IMG/VR virus record: IMGVR_UViG_3300042330_000433
Coordinates: 28,213 to 92,212 of that record
Strand: one strand, 5' to 3'
Length of the DNA: 64,000 bases
From: a virus
Position numbers and translations under genes: made by a program. How positions within the stretch are numbered: position 1 is the stretch's first letter; every line of letters starts with the position of its first letter. The notes under the pieces are model-generated. The model ran no database searches, was not told the origin of the DNA, and saw only the letters and a program-made list of their open reading frames with translations. Of this stretch, positions 46,416-54,155 are shown one piece after another.

Positions 46416-46835
46416 TTATCTATTGTTTTTTACTTCTTTGTATATTTGTTTGCGGTAATCTAACCAATCACCGCCTGAAACTTTTACTTTATTTGATACT
46501 TTTAATGAACTAAAAAATGTAGTTGCATTTCCATAAGGAGTATAAATTAAACTTTTTTCAAAAGCTTCTGTTTCTTGAGTTTCATCATTATGTTGACGAA
46601 TGTGTTCTAATTTTTTGTAGACTTCTTCTGATACATCATATACTTCCATTCTAATAGATGTATTACCATCTCTTATTAGTACAGGATATAATCCAAATAC
46701 ATACATATCATAAATTGGTTCTGTATCAAAACTACCTAAAAAAATTTGATTACCTACTATATGATGTGAAACACCACCTTTACGCAAGCTACCATATAAA
46801 GCTACTAAGTATCTTTTTTTTTCTTCTTCTTTCAT
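46416..46835 (-). CDS. Gamma-glutamylcyclotransferase-like protein 1, active-site Glu missing
   Basis: I start at the ATG at 46835, giving 139 residues and a 5-base gap to the primase stop. The fold signature YLVALYGSLRKGG is clear (YGSL-x-x-G substrate loop). However, where the family has D-x-L-E-G with the catalytic Glu, this protein reads LEHIRQ, so Glu appears to be Arg. It may bind a gamma-glutamyl group without cyclising it, or be inactive. Its paralogue at 53080-53475 keeps the catalytic Glu. Cyclotransferase-like proteins accompany phage amidoligase operons, in keeping with the neighbouring genes. Confidence 0.7.
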   Translation of the reverse strand: MKEEEKKRYLVALYGSLRKGGVSHHIVGNQIFLGSFDTEPIYDMYVFGLYPVLIRDGNTSIRMEVYDVSEEVYKKLEHIRQHNDETQETEAFEKSLIYTPYGNATTFFSSLKVSNKVKVSGGDWLDYRKQIYKEVKNNR

Positions 46836-46840
46836 TCTTT

Positions 46841-47881
46841 TTAAAAAGGTACGGCGTTGTTTATTAATTCTATTAAGCATTCTTTTGCTATTTTTTGACC
46901 ATGATTTTTTACTAAATCACTAAAGTCTTTAGATTTATATTCATCAGGTATTTCTAATTGCCATAAATTAAACTTACTTGTTAAATTATCACTAAATTGT
47001 CTACCCCAGTTAACTTCTTTATCAAAATCATTATCATAAAGTAAATATACTTTTTTAAATCTTGATTTTAATTCATTAATTATATTTTCTTTAGGTAAAG
47101 CAGATTCAGTTTGTAAACTTACTGCAGGAATACCTGTTACATTTACAATTGACATTACATCTTTTAAAGATTTTGTAACTATTAATTTATCACCAGTTGC
47201 AGGCATTTGCTCCCAACCTTGCCATACTGAATCATCATGGGTATTTAACCATTTATAATTACCATTGTTTGGTTGATATATTTTAAATGTTTCTTTACCA
47301 TCTTTTATTTCAGTATAAGAATAAGCTAATGTATCTGCTTTAATAATTTTTTTTTCAATTCCAGCATGTATATATGCAACAGGTCTAACTCTATATTTTT
47401 GCAATGTTTCATGAGTTATACCAAATTGACTCCAATATGCTAAATCTTGTAATGTCCAATCTCTAGATGTTTTAGCTAACGCTTTAGCATTTAATTGTTT
47501 TAAAATTTCTTCTCTTGTTGTTAAATAATTTGATGAATTAACATTTGTTTTAAATGTATTTTTTATAATGAATTCATTTTCTAACCCTGCATCTAAAGCA
47601 ATTTTACTTAATGCTTCAAACCAAGTTATTCCAAATTTAAGCATCACAAATTTAACACATTCTCCATGACCTAATACAAAATCATTAAAGCAAATTTCTC
47701 CAGATTCTCCTTTAAAAAATCCAAATGAATTTCTTTTATCTTCTCTTAATGGTGAAGATATATTACCTTTTGTACTAACATCTTCTGTCATATACATTCT
47801 GTATATTTCTAAATCAGTAATCTTTTCAAGTAATAATTCTTTTGTAATAGGTTTTAAATTTAAATTAATTAGTACATTCAT
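46841..47881 (-). CDS. DNA primase with Toprim domain (DnaG-like)
   Basis: A 346-residue protein. The N-terminal half contains ISSPLREDKRNSFGFFKG and CFNDFVLGHGECVKFVM, the DnaG-type primase core entrance, without an obvious Cys4 zinc ribbon. The Toprim part holds LIVTKSLKDVMSI (in the place of the conserved Glu loop) and LLYDNDFDKE (DxD) at about 270-280. It lays RNA primers for phage DNA replication. It is placed upstream of the ligase operon and downstream of a 44-residue gene, and belongs with helicase, SSB-like and polymerase genes to the right. Confidence 0.8.
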   Translation of the reverse strand: MNVLINLNLKPITKELLLEKITDLEIYRMYMTEDVSTKGNISSPLREDKRNSFGFFKGESGEICFNDFVLGHGECVKFVMLKFGITWFEALSKIALDAGLENEFIIKNTFKTNVNSSNYLTTREEILKQLNAKALAKTSRDWTLQDLAYWSQFGITHETLQKYRVRPVAYIHAGIEKKIIKADTLAYSYTEIKDGKETFKIYQPNNGNYKWLNTHDDSVWQGWEQMPATGDKLIVTKSLKDVMSIVNVTGIPAVSLQTESALPKENIINELKSRFKKVYLLYDNDFDKEVNWGRQFSDNLTSKFNLWQLEIPDEYKSKDFSDLVKNHGQKIAKECLIELINNAVPF

Positions 47882-47883
47882 AG

Positions 47884-48018
47884 TTAATATTGTATAAAAT
47901 GTATTTTTCCTGACATTTCAAATGAATCCACAGGTATTGTTTCTATAAAATCTATAACTGGATATGATTTTAGTTCTTCGTGTATTGCTTTGTTTATTTC
48001 TATTTCATCGTTTGACAT
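47884..48018 (-). CDS. Small 44-residue protein before primase
   Basis: An ATG at 48018 gives MSNDEIEINKAIHEELKSYP...ending GKIHFIQY, stop at 47884-47886, two bases before the primase ATG. The codon content and close spacing support a real gene, and it fills the gap between tRNA-like element B and primase. Acidic; no family recognised. Confidence 0.55.
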   Translation of the reverse strand: MSNDEIEINKAIHEELKSYPVIDFIETIPVDSFEMSGKIHFIQY

Positions 48019-48042
48019 ATTTTAGTTATTTAATTTATTTAG

Positions 48043-48102
48043 TGGACTGATTGGGACTCGAACCCATGAATTCAAACTTGTTACCCAACAAGCTACAGCC
48101 CA
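48043..48102 (-). tRNA. tRNA-like element B lacking an anticodon arm
   Basis: A 60-base element. 5' and 3' ends form a 7-bp acceptor stem (TGGGCTG/CAGTCCA, one G-U). U8-A9 follow, then a D arm (CTTG, loop TTGGGTAA with the GG pair, CAAG), about 10 linker bases (TTTGAATTCA), and a T arm (TGGG, loop TTCGAGT, CCCA). All elements that form the tRNA elbow are present, but no anticodon stem or loop fits in the linker. Confidence 0.55.
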
Positions 48103-48107
48103 AAATA

Positions 48108-48129
48108 AAGAGGGTTTTTACACCCTCTT
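48108..48129 (-). terminator. Terminator after the SSB-like gene
   Basis: AAGAGGGT (48108-48115) pairs with ACCCTCTT (48122-48129), 6-base loop; on the - strand it is followed by TATTTT. It lies 12 bases past the stop of the SSB-like gene and just before element B. Confidence 0.7.
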
Positions 48130-48141
48130 ATTATTATAATA

Positions 48142-48744
48142 TTAGATCCAAGATTGTTTAGTAACTGGAGTTTCAGACGCAGATGTTCCTGCAATAGGAG
48201 CATCTTCTGTAATTCTTTCCATTTGGTCATCATATTGATTACCTTTTCTAACAACTCTTAGTCTTGATGGTGTAGTTCCAAAAGCTTCGATGAAATCAAA
48301 GTTTCTGTATACACCTAGATAAGATTTTGGTTTACTAACTGAACCATAAGTTACGAAAATATTCACTTTTTTACCTTCACAATTTTGAGCTGTTAATTTC
48401 ATTAACACATCAACTGCTTCTTGAGGATTATTTACTGCTGGAAAGACATAGTCATTTCCTAATACTGATTTAGCAATTGATAGTACTCTACCAACATTTA
48501 GTTTAGCTAATGATGCATTTTTAGCATCATCGTACATCTCATTTGGTTTTGGGTAATAAATACCCATATTAACTTGACCACCAGCTGTATCAGTAAAAAT
48601 TACTTTATAATCTGGTGCCAAGTCTGGCATTTCTGGTGTTTTCTTTTCTACACTAATTGAAACATTTTCAACTTTACCAGCTTCACCGTTATTGAAAATT
48701 AAATTTGATTGAGTTTTAAAATCTTCTCCGTTTAAATCGAACAT
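48142..48744 (-). CDS. Single-stranded DNA-binding protein-like
   Basis: A 200-residue protein: a beta-rich core (about residues 25-165, with DYKVIFTDTAGGQVNMGIYYP and KVNIFVTYGSVSKPKSYLGVY) followed by a Ser/Thr/Pro-rich acidic tail ending QSWI. The OB-like layout, hydrophobic C-terminal tip and position directly after the Sak4-like ATPase and DnaB-like helicase suggest an SSB. The sequence is not close to standard SSB, so the function is inferred from fold-like pattern and context. It would coat single strands at the phage fork and bring partners by its tail. Confidence 0.5.
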   Translation of the reverse strand: MFDLNGEDFKTQSNLIFNNGEAGKVENVSISVEKKTPEMPDLAPDYKVIFTDTAGGQVNMGIYYPKPNEMYDDAKNASLAKLNVGRVLSIAKSVLGNDYVFPAVNNPQEAVDVLMKLTAQNCEGKKVNIFVTYGSVSKPKSYLGVYRNFDFIEAFGTTPSRLRVVRKGNQYDDQMERITEDAPIAGTSASETPVTKQSWI

Positions 48745-48783
48745 ACTTATATATTTTAAATTATTATTTTGGCTTATAAAAAT

Positions 48784-48802
48784 GAGTTTTTGAATAGAAC
48801 TC
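48784..48802 (-). terminator. Weak hairpin after the Sak4-like gene
   Basis: GAGTT (48784-48788) pairs with AACTC (48798-48802), followed on the - strand by ATTTTTAT. The stem is only 5 bp, so termination is probably partial, adjusting SSB expression. Confidence 0.4.
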
Positions 48803-48814
48803 TAACTATTTTTA

Positions 48815-49585
48815 TTAATCTACGAAAATTTTATCCCAATGAGATATAAATTCTCCTTTTTCATTCATTTCTAATAATACAATTTCTTGATTTTTTAGAT
48901 GTTCTGGTCTTGCACCTACAGACAATGTTTCAGCTGTTTTAAAATTAGCGATTGTTTGATTATCTTTACGGTATAAGTAACAGATAGCATCGCTTTTAGA
49001 ACATAATATAGCAGGCATTTTTCCTACTAAATCTAAACCACGTTGATTCACTTCTTTTCCGTTGAATTCAGCTAGTTTATCTTTAGTATGACCTGATATA
49101 ATCAAAGTTTCACAAAGTGCTTCTAATTCATCTAAAATCATATTCATTGCAAGTCTTAACCAGTAATATCCAGCACCCTGTGGTAATTCTAATACATTAT
49201 CACCTTGAAAATTACGACCAATTGGTGTATTTCTATATAGTTTTAATGCTAAATCAGGTGCATAGAAGTCTTCTAACGCAGAAACTGTATCAATTGATAT
49301 ATATTTATATACATATCCTTTTTTTTCCGTATTTGCATCTGTAATAGTGTCAATAATTTGTTTTAATGCTATAATAGGTTTTATTCCTTGTTTTGTAGCT
49401 TCTTCTAAAACATTTATTTTTAATCCTGACACAAATCCAGATCCGTTTTCAAGATCTAAAATTAAATTATTTTCTAATCTACTTAAAGCTTCTGTTTTAC
49501 CAGACTTAGGTGAACTAAAAATAATTAATTTACTTGGGTTTTTTTTAGAAGGCCCACTTACTTCTTTTGGTAGTGCTATACTCAT
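48815..49585 (-). CDS. Sak4-like RecA-fold ATPase (single-strand annealing/recombination)
   Basis: A 256-residue P-loop ATPase with SSPKSGKTEAL (Walker A, about residues 24-34), NLILDLENGSGFV after it, and YKYISIDTVSALEDF (Walker B, about 92-104). This is the phage AAA_24/Sak4 type, a short RecA-like protein that works with a phage SSB in homologous recombination; the SSB-like gene lies next to it here. It starts 33 bases after the helicase gene stop. Also possible is a general nucleotide-binding role, but the pairing supports recombination. Confidence 0.75.
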   Translation of the reverse strand: MSIALPKEVSGPSKKNPSKLIIFSSPKSGKTEALSRLENNLILDLENGSGFVSGLKINVLEEATKQGIKPIIALKQIIDTITDANTEKKGYVYKYISIDTVSALEDFYAPDLALKLYRNTPIGRNFQGDNVLELPQGAGYYWLRLAMNMILDELEALCETLIISGHTKDKLAEFNGKEVNQRGLDLVGKMPAILCSKSDAICYLYRKDNQTIANFKTAETLSVGARPEHLKNQEIVLLEMNEKGEFISHWDKIFVD

Positions 49586-49618
49586 TTTATCTTTTTCATC
49601 CGACCACCTACCACTTTT

Positions 49619-50737
49619 TTAATTTCTAATTGTTTTAATAAATTCATAAACTTGGTTAATACCTTGTTTATCATCTGGCTTTGGTAATTCTTTAAAATAA
49701 TTTACTGCTCCATCAAAATATAATGGACATATTGTACCTCCACCACCTTCACGTCCACCAAGAATTTCTAAAAATCTAATATTGTCTTTAAATATTTGAA
49801 TATCATATCCTAAATAATCAGGGATTTCATGTCTAAAAGGACTAAATAAACCTATAATATAATCAAAATCTCTTTGAGTTGTTTTATTATCTGCTAAACC
49901 ATCTAACGAAGGTTTAAGTTTATTATATTTTTTATTTTCTAAACTTTCTTGTGAACTCATTTGTTGTTGTATGGCAACAGGTATATACTTAAATCTATTT
50001 CTAAGTTTTACAAAATAATCAGAACTTAGTTTACCTATTGTTTCATGCAATGTCATTGGTAAACCATTATCTTGATTTTTTTCAGGAGTTAATAAACTAA
50101 TATGATCTACAATAATTATAACGTATTCTTCAGGATCATTTGGTTCATAATGATCTTCTACTTTTATAGTTTCATTGTTGTTTTTTATCTCTCTGTAAAT
50201 AATTTTACCATTTGATAAAGCATAATCTCTAACAACTTTATAAATTCCATAAGGATTTCTTATATCATCAATAAATTCAACTACTTCTTCAATCTTTTTA
50301 AAATAAGGTTCATATTTTTGTATCACATTTAAGACATCTTGTGATAATATTTTATCAGCTTTTGTAGATCTTAAATCTTTAGGTGCTATTCTTAAACCTT
50401 CTTTTACATAAAGTATATTTGAAAAAGCTGATAACATTTTTTGTTCAGATGTCATTTCAAGAGTAAAATAAAATATTTTTAATCTTACATCTAAATTATA
50501 ATCTATAACTTGTTGAATTGTATTATATAATACTAACCAATCAGCAATTTGAGTTTTACCAACTTTACTATTAGCAGTGAATAATAAACTTTTACCTTGT
50601 TCTAATCCTGGAAATTCATTTTCAAACCTAGGAAATCCTGTAGGTATACAATTTATTTTACCATCTAATAGACGTTGTCTTTTATTAACAATTGTTTTAA
50701 AAGTTCTGTTAAATAAACTTTGTTTTTCTTCACTCAA
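49619..50737 (-). CDS. DnaB-like replicative helicase (superfamily 4)
   Basis: A 372-residue RecA-fold helicase: IPTGFPRFENEFPGLEQGK at the entrance, NSKVGKTQ (Walker A, about residue 55), FTLEM (catalytic Glu after motif 1a), YVIIIVDHISLL (Walker B) and AIQQQMSS (sensor Gln). It lacks the N-terminal DnaB domain that binds primase, like other phage versions. It would unwind DNA in front of the phage polymerase and use the DnaG-like primase gene product. A run of glycines (GGREGGGGT) near the end probably forms a DNA-binding loop. Confidence 0.8.
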   Translation of the reverse strand: MSEEKQSLFNRTFKTIVNKRQRLLDGKINCIPTGFPRFENEFPGLEQGKSLLFTANSKVGKTQIADWLVLYNTIQQVIDYNLDVRLKIFYFTLEMTSEQKMLSAFSNILYVKEGLRIAPKDLRSTKADKILSQDVLNVIQKYEPYFKKIEEVVEFIDDIRNPYGIYKVVRDYALSNGKIIYREIKNNNETIKVEDHYEPNDPEEYVIIIVDHISLLTPEKNQDNGLPMTLHETIGKLSSDYFVKLRNRFKYIPVAIQQQMSSQESLENKKYNKLKPSLDGLADNKTTQRDFDYIIGLFSPFRHEIPDYLGYDIQIFKDNIRFLEILGGREGGGGTICPLYFDGAVNYFKELPKPDDKQGINQVYEFIKTIRN

Positions 50738-50769
50738 TATTAAATTTTATTTAATATTAATATAAAGTA

Positions 50770-51456
50770 TTAGTTATTTCTAGATAATATACTTAAATTG
50801 TTAGCTGTATTTTTGTTTTTAAAGTCATCTACTATTTTAAATTTAAGATTTTTTGTTAAAAAATCAATAGAATCCATTTCAGAACTTTCTAATAAATAGC
50901 ATATTTTATTTGTATTCAAATATTTAGCCATATAATCATCAAGTTCATCAATATCTTCTTTTGTAAATTCACTATAATTAGAATCTTCATCTCTATATTT
51001 TCTTGGAAAATCATATAATAGCACAGCTCCGCAACATTTTTCAATTTCTTTAGTTTTAAATAAAGTAATATTATGTTTTAAATTTACCAATCCACCATAT
51101 TTGTTAATATGTAAGTTTGGTAAAGGATATTTTTCATTTAAAATTTTAACATATTCATTATCTTTATCATTTTTGTAGTTATAAAGTAATAAATTTCTTG
51201 GCATATTACCGTTAAATAAGCTAAATGAATATGCATCACTAAATCCTAAATTATTATTAACAACATTACCTGTTTTAATTTGATTTTGATAAATTGTTAA
51301 ACCATGTTCTCTTATAATAATTCTTCCTTCAAAATAAGTATTAAAAATAAAACCAAAAACAATATCATTTGTAAAATAAGATTGTTCACCAATAGTTAAT
51401 TTATTATTACCTATAGTATAAGTTTCGTTTTTAATTTGTTTTTTTGTTATGTTCAT
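50770..51456 (-). CDS. Unknown 228-residue protein (CGAVLLYDF family)
   Basis: The N-terminal 110 residues are beta-rich (TYTIGNNKLTIGEQSYFTND...). The second half contains KCCGAVLLYDFPRKY, an acidic helix, then KICYLLESSEMD, LTKNLKFKIVDD and a final NTANNLSILS. The Cys-Gly-x-hydrophobic followed by strand-helix-strand with a closing Asn resembles two other proteins here (45160-45555, 51878-52480). Such phage proteins have been likened to GNAT-type folds, without proven activity. Function unknown. Confidence 0.5.
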   Translation of the reverse strand: MNITKKQIKNETYTIGNNKLTIGEQSYFTNDIVFGFIFNTYFEGRIIIREHGLTIYQNQIKTGNVVNNNLGFSDAYSFSLFNGNMPRNLLLYNYKNDKDNEYVKILNEKYPLPNLHINKYGGLVNLKHNITLFKTKEIEKCCGAVLLYDFPRKYRDEDSNYSEFTKEDIDELDDYMAKYLNTNKICYLLESSEMDSIDFLTKNLKFKIVDDFKNKNTANNLSILSRNN

Positions 51457-51464
51457 ACTTTATA

Positions 51465-51881
51465 TTAAATAGTATTCATAATTTTTTCATAGTCTTCTAG
51501 ACTATATCCATCAACACCTTTAACTTTGTAGTATCTATCTCTACTATATGTAGTGATATATTTACCTGGAACTCCTTCCATATATTTAACTACTACTTTG
51601 TTAATTTGTGTACACCAAACAATAGATATACATTTATCTTCATCTACAATTTCTTTTAATATTTTTAGAATAGCTTGTAGTGATGTAAATTTATATCTTG
51701 CTTTAACCATTAAATGTAATTCACTTATACTTCTATAAGCTGATTTTCTATCACATTGAATGGTTGTACATTCTTTATTACTGTATGTAATAACACCTTT
51801 TGCTTTTAAGATAGATCTCATAAAAGGTTTACGTGTTTTATATACAGGAATATCAGTTTCTTTTACATAAATCAAATTCAT
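51465..51881 (-). CDS. Unknown 138-residue protein
   Basis: A basic alpha/beta protein (MNLIYVKETDIPVYKTRKPF...) with TIQCDRKSAYRSISELHLMV (a possible DNA- or RNA-binding helix) and VWCTQINKVVVKYMEGVPG. No known domain is recognised. It overlaps the start of the downstream-reading neighbour (51878) by 4 bases and is 8 bases from the next gene, so it is part of one transcript in the replication region. Confidence 0.5.
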   Translation of the reverse strand: MNLIYVKETDIPVYKTRKPFMRSILKAKGVITYSNKECTTIQCDRKSAYRSISELHLMVKARYKFTSLQAILKILKEIVDEDKCISIVWCTQINKVVVKYMEGVPGKYITTYSRDRYYKVKGVDGYSLEDYEKIMNTI

Positions 51882-52480
51882 ACTTTGTTATTTATTTTTG
51901 TAATTAAATCTTTTTTTCTTTTAGGTTGTTTGTATGAACGTAATTTATTAATTTCTTCATTTGAAGCTTTTATAATAAATTGTTCAATTACATTAGTGTC
52001 ATCTACACTTACTTTTTTAATAGTTTGTTTTAGTAAACTAACATTCTGATTATATATAGAGTTAAATGATTTTGTAATATCATTATATTTATTTTTTTCA
52101 TTTACTCTTTTACCATAAACAGGATCATCTCCATTAATTAAAAATGCACAATGATATTGCATACCTGTACCATAACCTAATGGTACTTCTTGACAATATA
52201 TTAGTTTATAATGTTCACTAATTTTTTCAACAATAGTTATATCAGTAAGATGTGTAAAAAACATTTTTTTATTAGTTCTTAATAATATTTTATTAAAGTT
52301 TTTTATTAGATTTTCATCATCATTTCTAAAAATTTGACCTAAATATTCAAATGTACATAACTTACAATTAGTAGCATTACTATAATAATATATAGTTGAA
52401 TATGTACTCATTTTAATACGACAACTATCACCTAATGATTGTCCACCTTCTATTATATTTTTTACTTCAAATATATCCAT
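51878..52480 (-). CDS. Unknown 200-residue protein (TNCKLC family)
   Basis: Residues about 30-125 contain YYYSNATNCKLCTFEYLGQIF, KMFFTHLTDITIVEKIS and PLGYGTGMQYHCAFLING, a strand-helix-strand pattern shared with the proteins at 45160-45555 and 50770-51456. The last 70 residues are basic (KQPKRKKDLITKINNK). It could bind nucleic acid with this tail. No catalytic residues can be named. It overlaps its upstream neighbour's stop region closely (3-base gap). Confidence 0.5.
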   Translation of the reverse strand: MDIFEVKNIIEGGQSLGDSCRIKMSTYSTIYYYSNATNCKLCTFEYLGQIFRNDDENLIKNFNKILLRTNKKMFFTHLTDITIVEKISEHYKLIYCQEVPLGYGTGMQYHCAFLINGDDPVYGKRVNEKNKYNDITKSFNSIYNQNVSLLKQTIKKVSVDDTNVIEQFIIKASNEEINKLRSYKQPKRKKDLITKINNKV

Positions 52481-52483
52481 GTT

Positions 52484-53080
52484 TTAATTTAATTTTGTAG
52501 TCCAGTCATCTACTGGTTTGTTATCAATTTCATCTATAAATGCAGATAATCTACTAGATTCTCCGTGTGCATCTTTTTTATAAATAAAATAATCAGCTTG
52601 TTGTAAATAATTTAAATTATCTAAAGATTTAATATATAATTTAGCAGCTTTTAATATATCTTCTTTATTATAAGAAGGATTATCTTGCATCCATTTATAC
52701 ATTTTATCACTACAAGCTTTTTCTGAACCCATACTTCCAGGTTTTAAACCTTTCCATAATAGTCTAAATTCTTTAATAAAGTCATCGAGTTCTAGTTGTA
52801 TAGCTCTCGATGACTTCTTAATTTTAGTTTTATTTTTTATTGAACCTATACTATCAATAGTAACTAATTCAATTAATTGAATAGCTTTACCTCTTAAATG
52901 TAATTGTTTTTCATCATCTATTTTTATAAATTGTCTTTCTTGTAAAGATTTATAACATTTCTCATAAATAGAAGTATATTTTCCAATTCCATGTAAATAT
53001 AATAATGTTAAAAATTCTTCAATTGATAATTCATGCCCTTCTAAAAAATTAAAATCTAATATAAAAGCTTGATTTTGCAT
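52484..53080 (-). CDS. Putative replisome organiser / winged-helix protein
   Basis: A 198-residue protein. The first 85 residues (SIEEFLTLLYLHGIG...YKSLQERQFIKIDDEKQLHLRGKAIQL) look like a winged helix. The C-terminal 100 residues (FRLLWKGLKPGSMGSEKACSDKMYKWM...YLQQADYFIYKKD) resemble the second domain of phage replication-initiation proteins that load helicase. A perfect 11-bp inverted repeat lies in the middle of the gene, between the two domains, where lambda-type initiators keep their origin. It overlaps the upstream cyclotransferase gene by one base. Initiator function is an inference. Confidence 0.45.
   Translation of the reverse strand: MQNQAFILDFNFLEGHELSIEEFLTLLYLHGIGKYTSIYEKCYKSLQERQFIKIDDEKQLHLRGKAIQLIELVTIDSIGSIKNKTKIKKSSRAIQLELDDFIKEFRLLWKGLKPGSMGSEKACSDKMYKWMQDNPSYNKEDILKAAKLYIKSLDNLNYLQQADYFIYKKDAHGESSRLSAFIDEIDNKPVDDWTTKLN
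52779..52816. repeat. Perfect 11-bp inverted repeat, possible origin site
   Basis: AAGTCATCGAG (52779-52789) and CTCGATGACTT (52806-52816), 16 bases apart, with a further CTA/TAG pairing inside. It is richer in G+C than its surroundings and lies within the possible replication initiator gene. Confidence 0.55.
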
Positions 53081-53475
53081 TACACTTCTTCTACAATTTT
53101 TTTAGTACGATTCATCCAATCACCAGATTCAATCAAACTTGATTCATGAGGTTGACGAACATAAGTATAAACACCTGCTTTACCCCAAGGAGTTTCAATT
53201 TGAATTTTATCATAGAAATAAGGTGTTTCTCCAGGAGTGTATCCTTCTAAACCATCTACTCTACGAGCTTCTTCTGCATTTACTGCATAAACTTCCATAA
53301 CTACAGCTGTTTTACCACCTTCTTTCAGTCCAGGAAAGCCACCTAATGAATACAAATTATAAATTGGATCTGTTGTATAAGTTCCTTTATAATCTGCATT
53401 TTCAAGCAATCTATGGTTACCATTACCTTTACGTAATGTGCCATACACGGCTATTAAAATATTTCTTTTTTCCAT
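53080..53475 (-). CDS. Gamma-glutamylcyclotransferase-like protein 2
   Basis: A 131-residue protein with the family signature AVYGTLRKGNGNH (substrate loop YGTL-x-x-G), FPGL, and RVDGLEGYTPG carrying the catalytic Glu. It is 6.6 kb from its degenerate paralogue at 46416-46835 (46836), which has lost that Glu. The enzymes turn gamma-glutamyl amines or peptides into free amine plus 5-oxoproline. It may remove a gamma-glutamyl protecting group made by the ligase operon. It starts 3 bases after the phosphoesterase gene. Confidence 0.82.
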   Translation of the reverse strand: MEKRNILIAVYGTLRKGNGNHRLLENADYKGTYTTDPIYNLYSLGGFPGLKEGGKTAVVMEVYAVNAEEARRVDGLEGYTPGETPYFYDKIQIETPWGKAGVYTYVRQPHESSLIESGDWMNRTKKIVEEV

Positions 53476-53478
53476 TTT

Positions 53479-53964
53479 TTATTTAATTAATTCACTTAAT
53501 AATTTTGGTTTATAATCTATTACTTCTGCAGATACATTAATATAACGTTTGTCTGGTAAAGTATTTTCATGCACATGACCATGAATATTAATATTAAATC
53601 TATACTCAAGTTCTTGTGGATGTATTGGAATATGTGTAAATATTAAATTACCAAATTCTTTGTTTTTAACATATTGTACAGCACAAACTTTATTAACATA
53701 TTGTAATAAATATGGTACATGTTGAGGTTCATCATGATTTCCTAATATAACTTTTTTAATTCCATTAAGTCTATTAAGTATTTCATAATTATTTTTTTCC
53801 ATAGTTATATCACCTAGCAACCAAGTTACATCTTTTTTAGATACAATTTTATTCCATTCTGATATAATATGTTCATTCATTTCATCAGCATTATTAAAAC
53901 CACGTTTAATAGCCATATTATGATGATGAAAATGTGGATCTGAATAATATCTAACTAAACTCAT
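53479..53964 (-). CDS. Calcineurin-like metallophosphoesterase
   Basis: A 161-residue enzyme from the ATG at 53964 (which overlaps the previous stop, TAATG). Metal-binding motifs: SDPHFHH (DxH), GDIT, GNHDEPQ and HGHVHEN (GHxH). The family splits phosphomonoesters or phosphodiesters with two metal ions. Possible substrates include DNA or RNA ends, or cyclic-nucleotide alarm signals used in host defence; the sequence does not tell which. It is part of the - transcript with the Zn-ribbon protein upstream. Confidence 0.88.
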   Translation of the reverse strand: MSLVRYYSDPHFHHHNMAIKRGFNNADEMNEHIISEWNKIVSKKDVTWLLGDITMEKNNYEILNRLNGIKKVILGNHDEPQHVPYLLQYVNKVCAVQYVKNKEFGNLIFTHIPIHPQELEYRFNINIHGHVHENTLPDKRYINVSAEVIDYKPKLLSELIK

Positions 53965-54155
53965 TACCAATCATCATTAGTTTCAAAATTATCTTCATTT
54001 AATGAAAATACATAATCATCAGCTAATTCTTTTGGAACTGTACCTTTACCTTTACATAATGTACAAGTTTTATATTTAAAACCTTTTTTTTTTAATGGTT
54101 CCATTACTTCAACTATTCCAAAACATTTTGGACATTCTTCTTCTTGTGTAGTCAT
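53964..54155 (-). CDS. Small DnaJ-type zinc-ribbon protein
   Basis: A 63-residue protein with CPKCFG (residues 8-13) and CTLCKGKGTV (36-45), i.e. one pair of CxxCxG motifs as in the zinc-binding region of DnaJ. It would bind one Zn ion. The acidic C-terminus ends DDW. It could help fold or hold protein or RNA; a stand-alone zinc ribbon cannot be assigned further. It overlaps its neighbours at both ends. Confidence 0.75.
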   Translation of the reverse strand: MTTQEEECPKCFGIVEVMEPLKKKGFKYKTCTLCKGKGTVPKELADDYVFSLNEDNFETNDDW

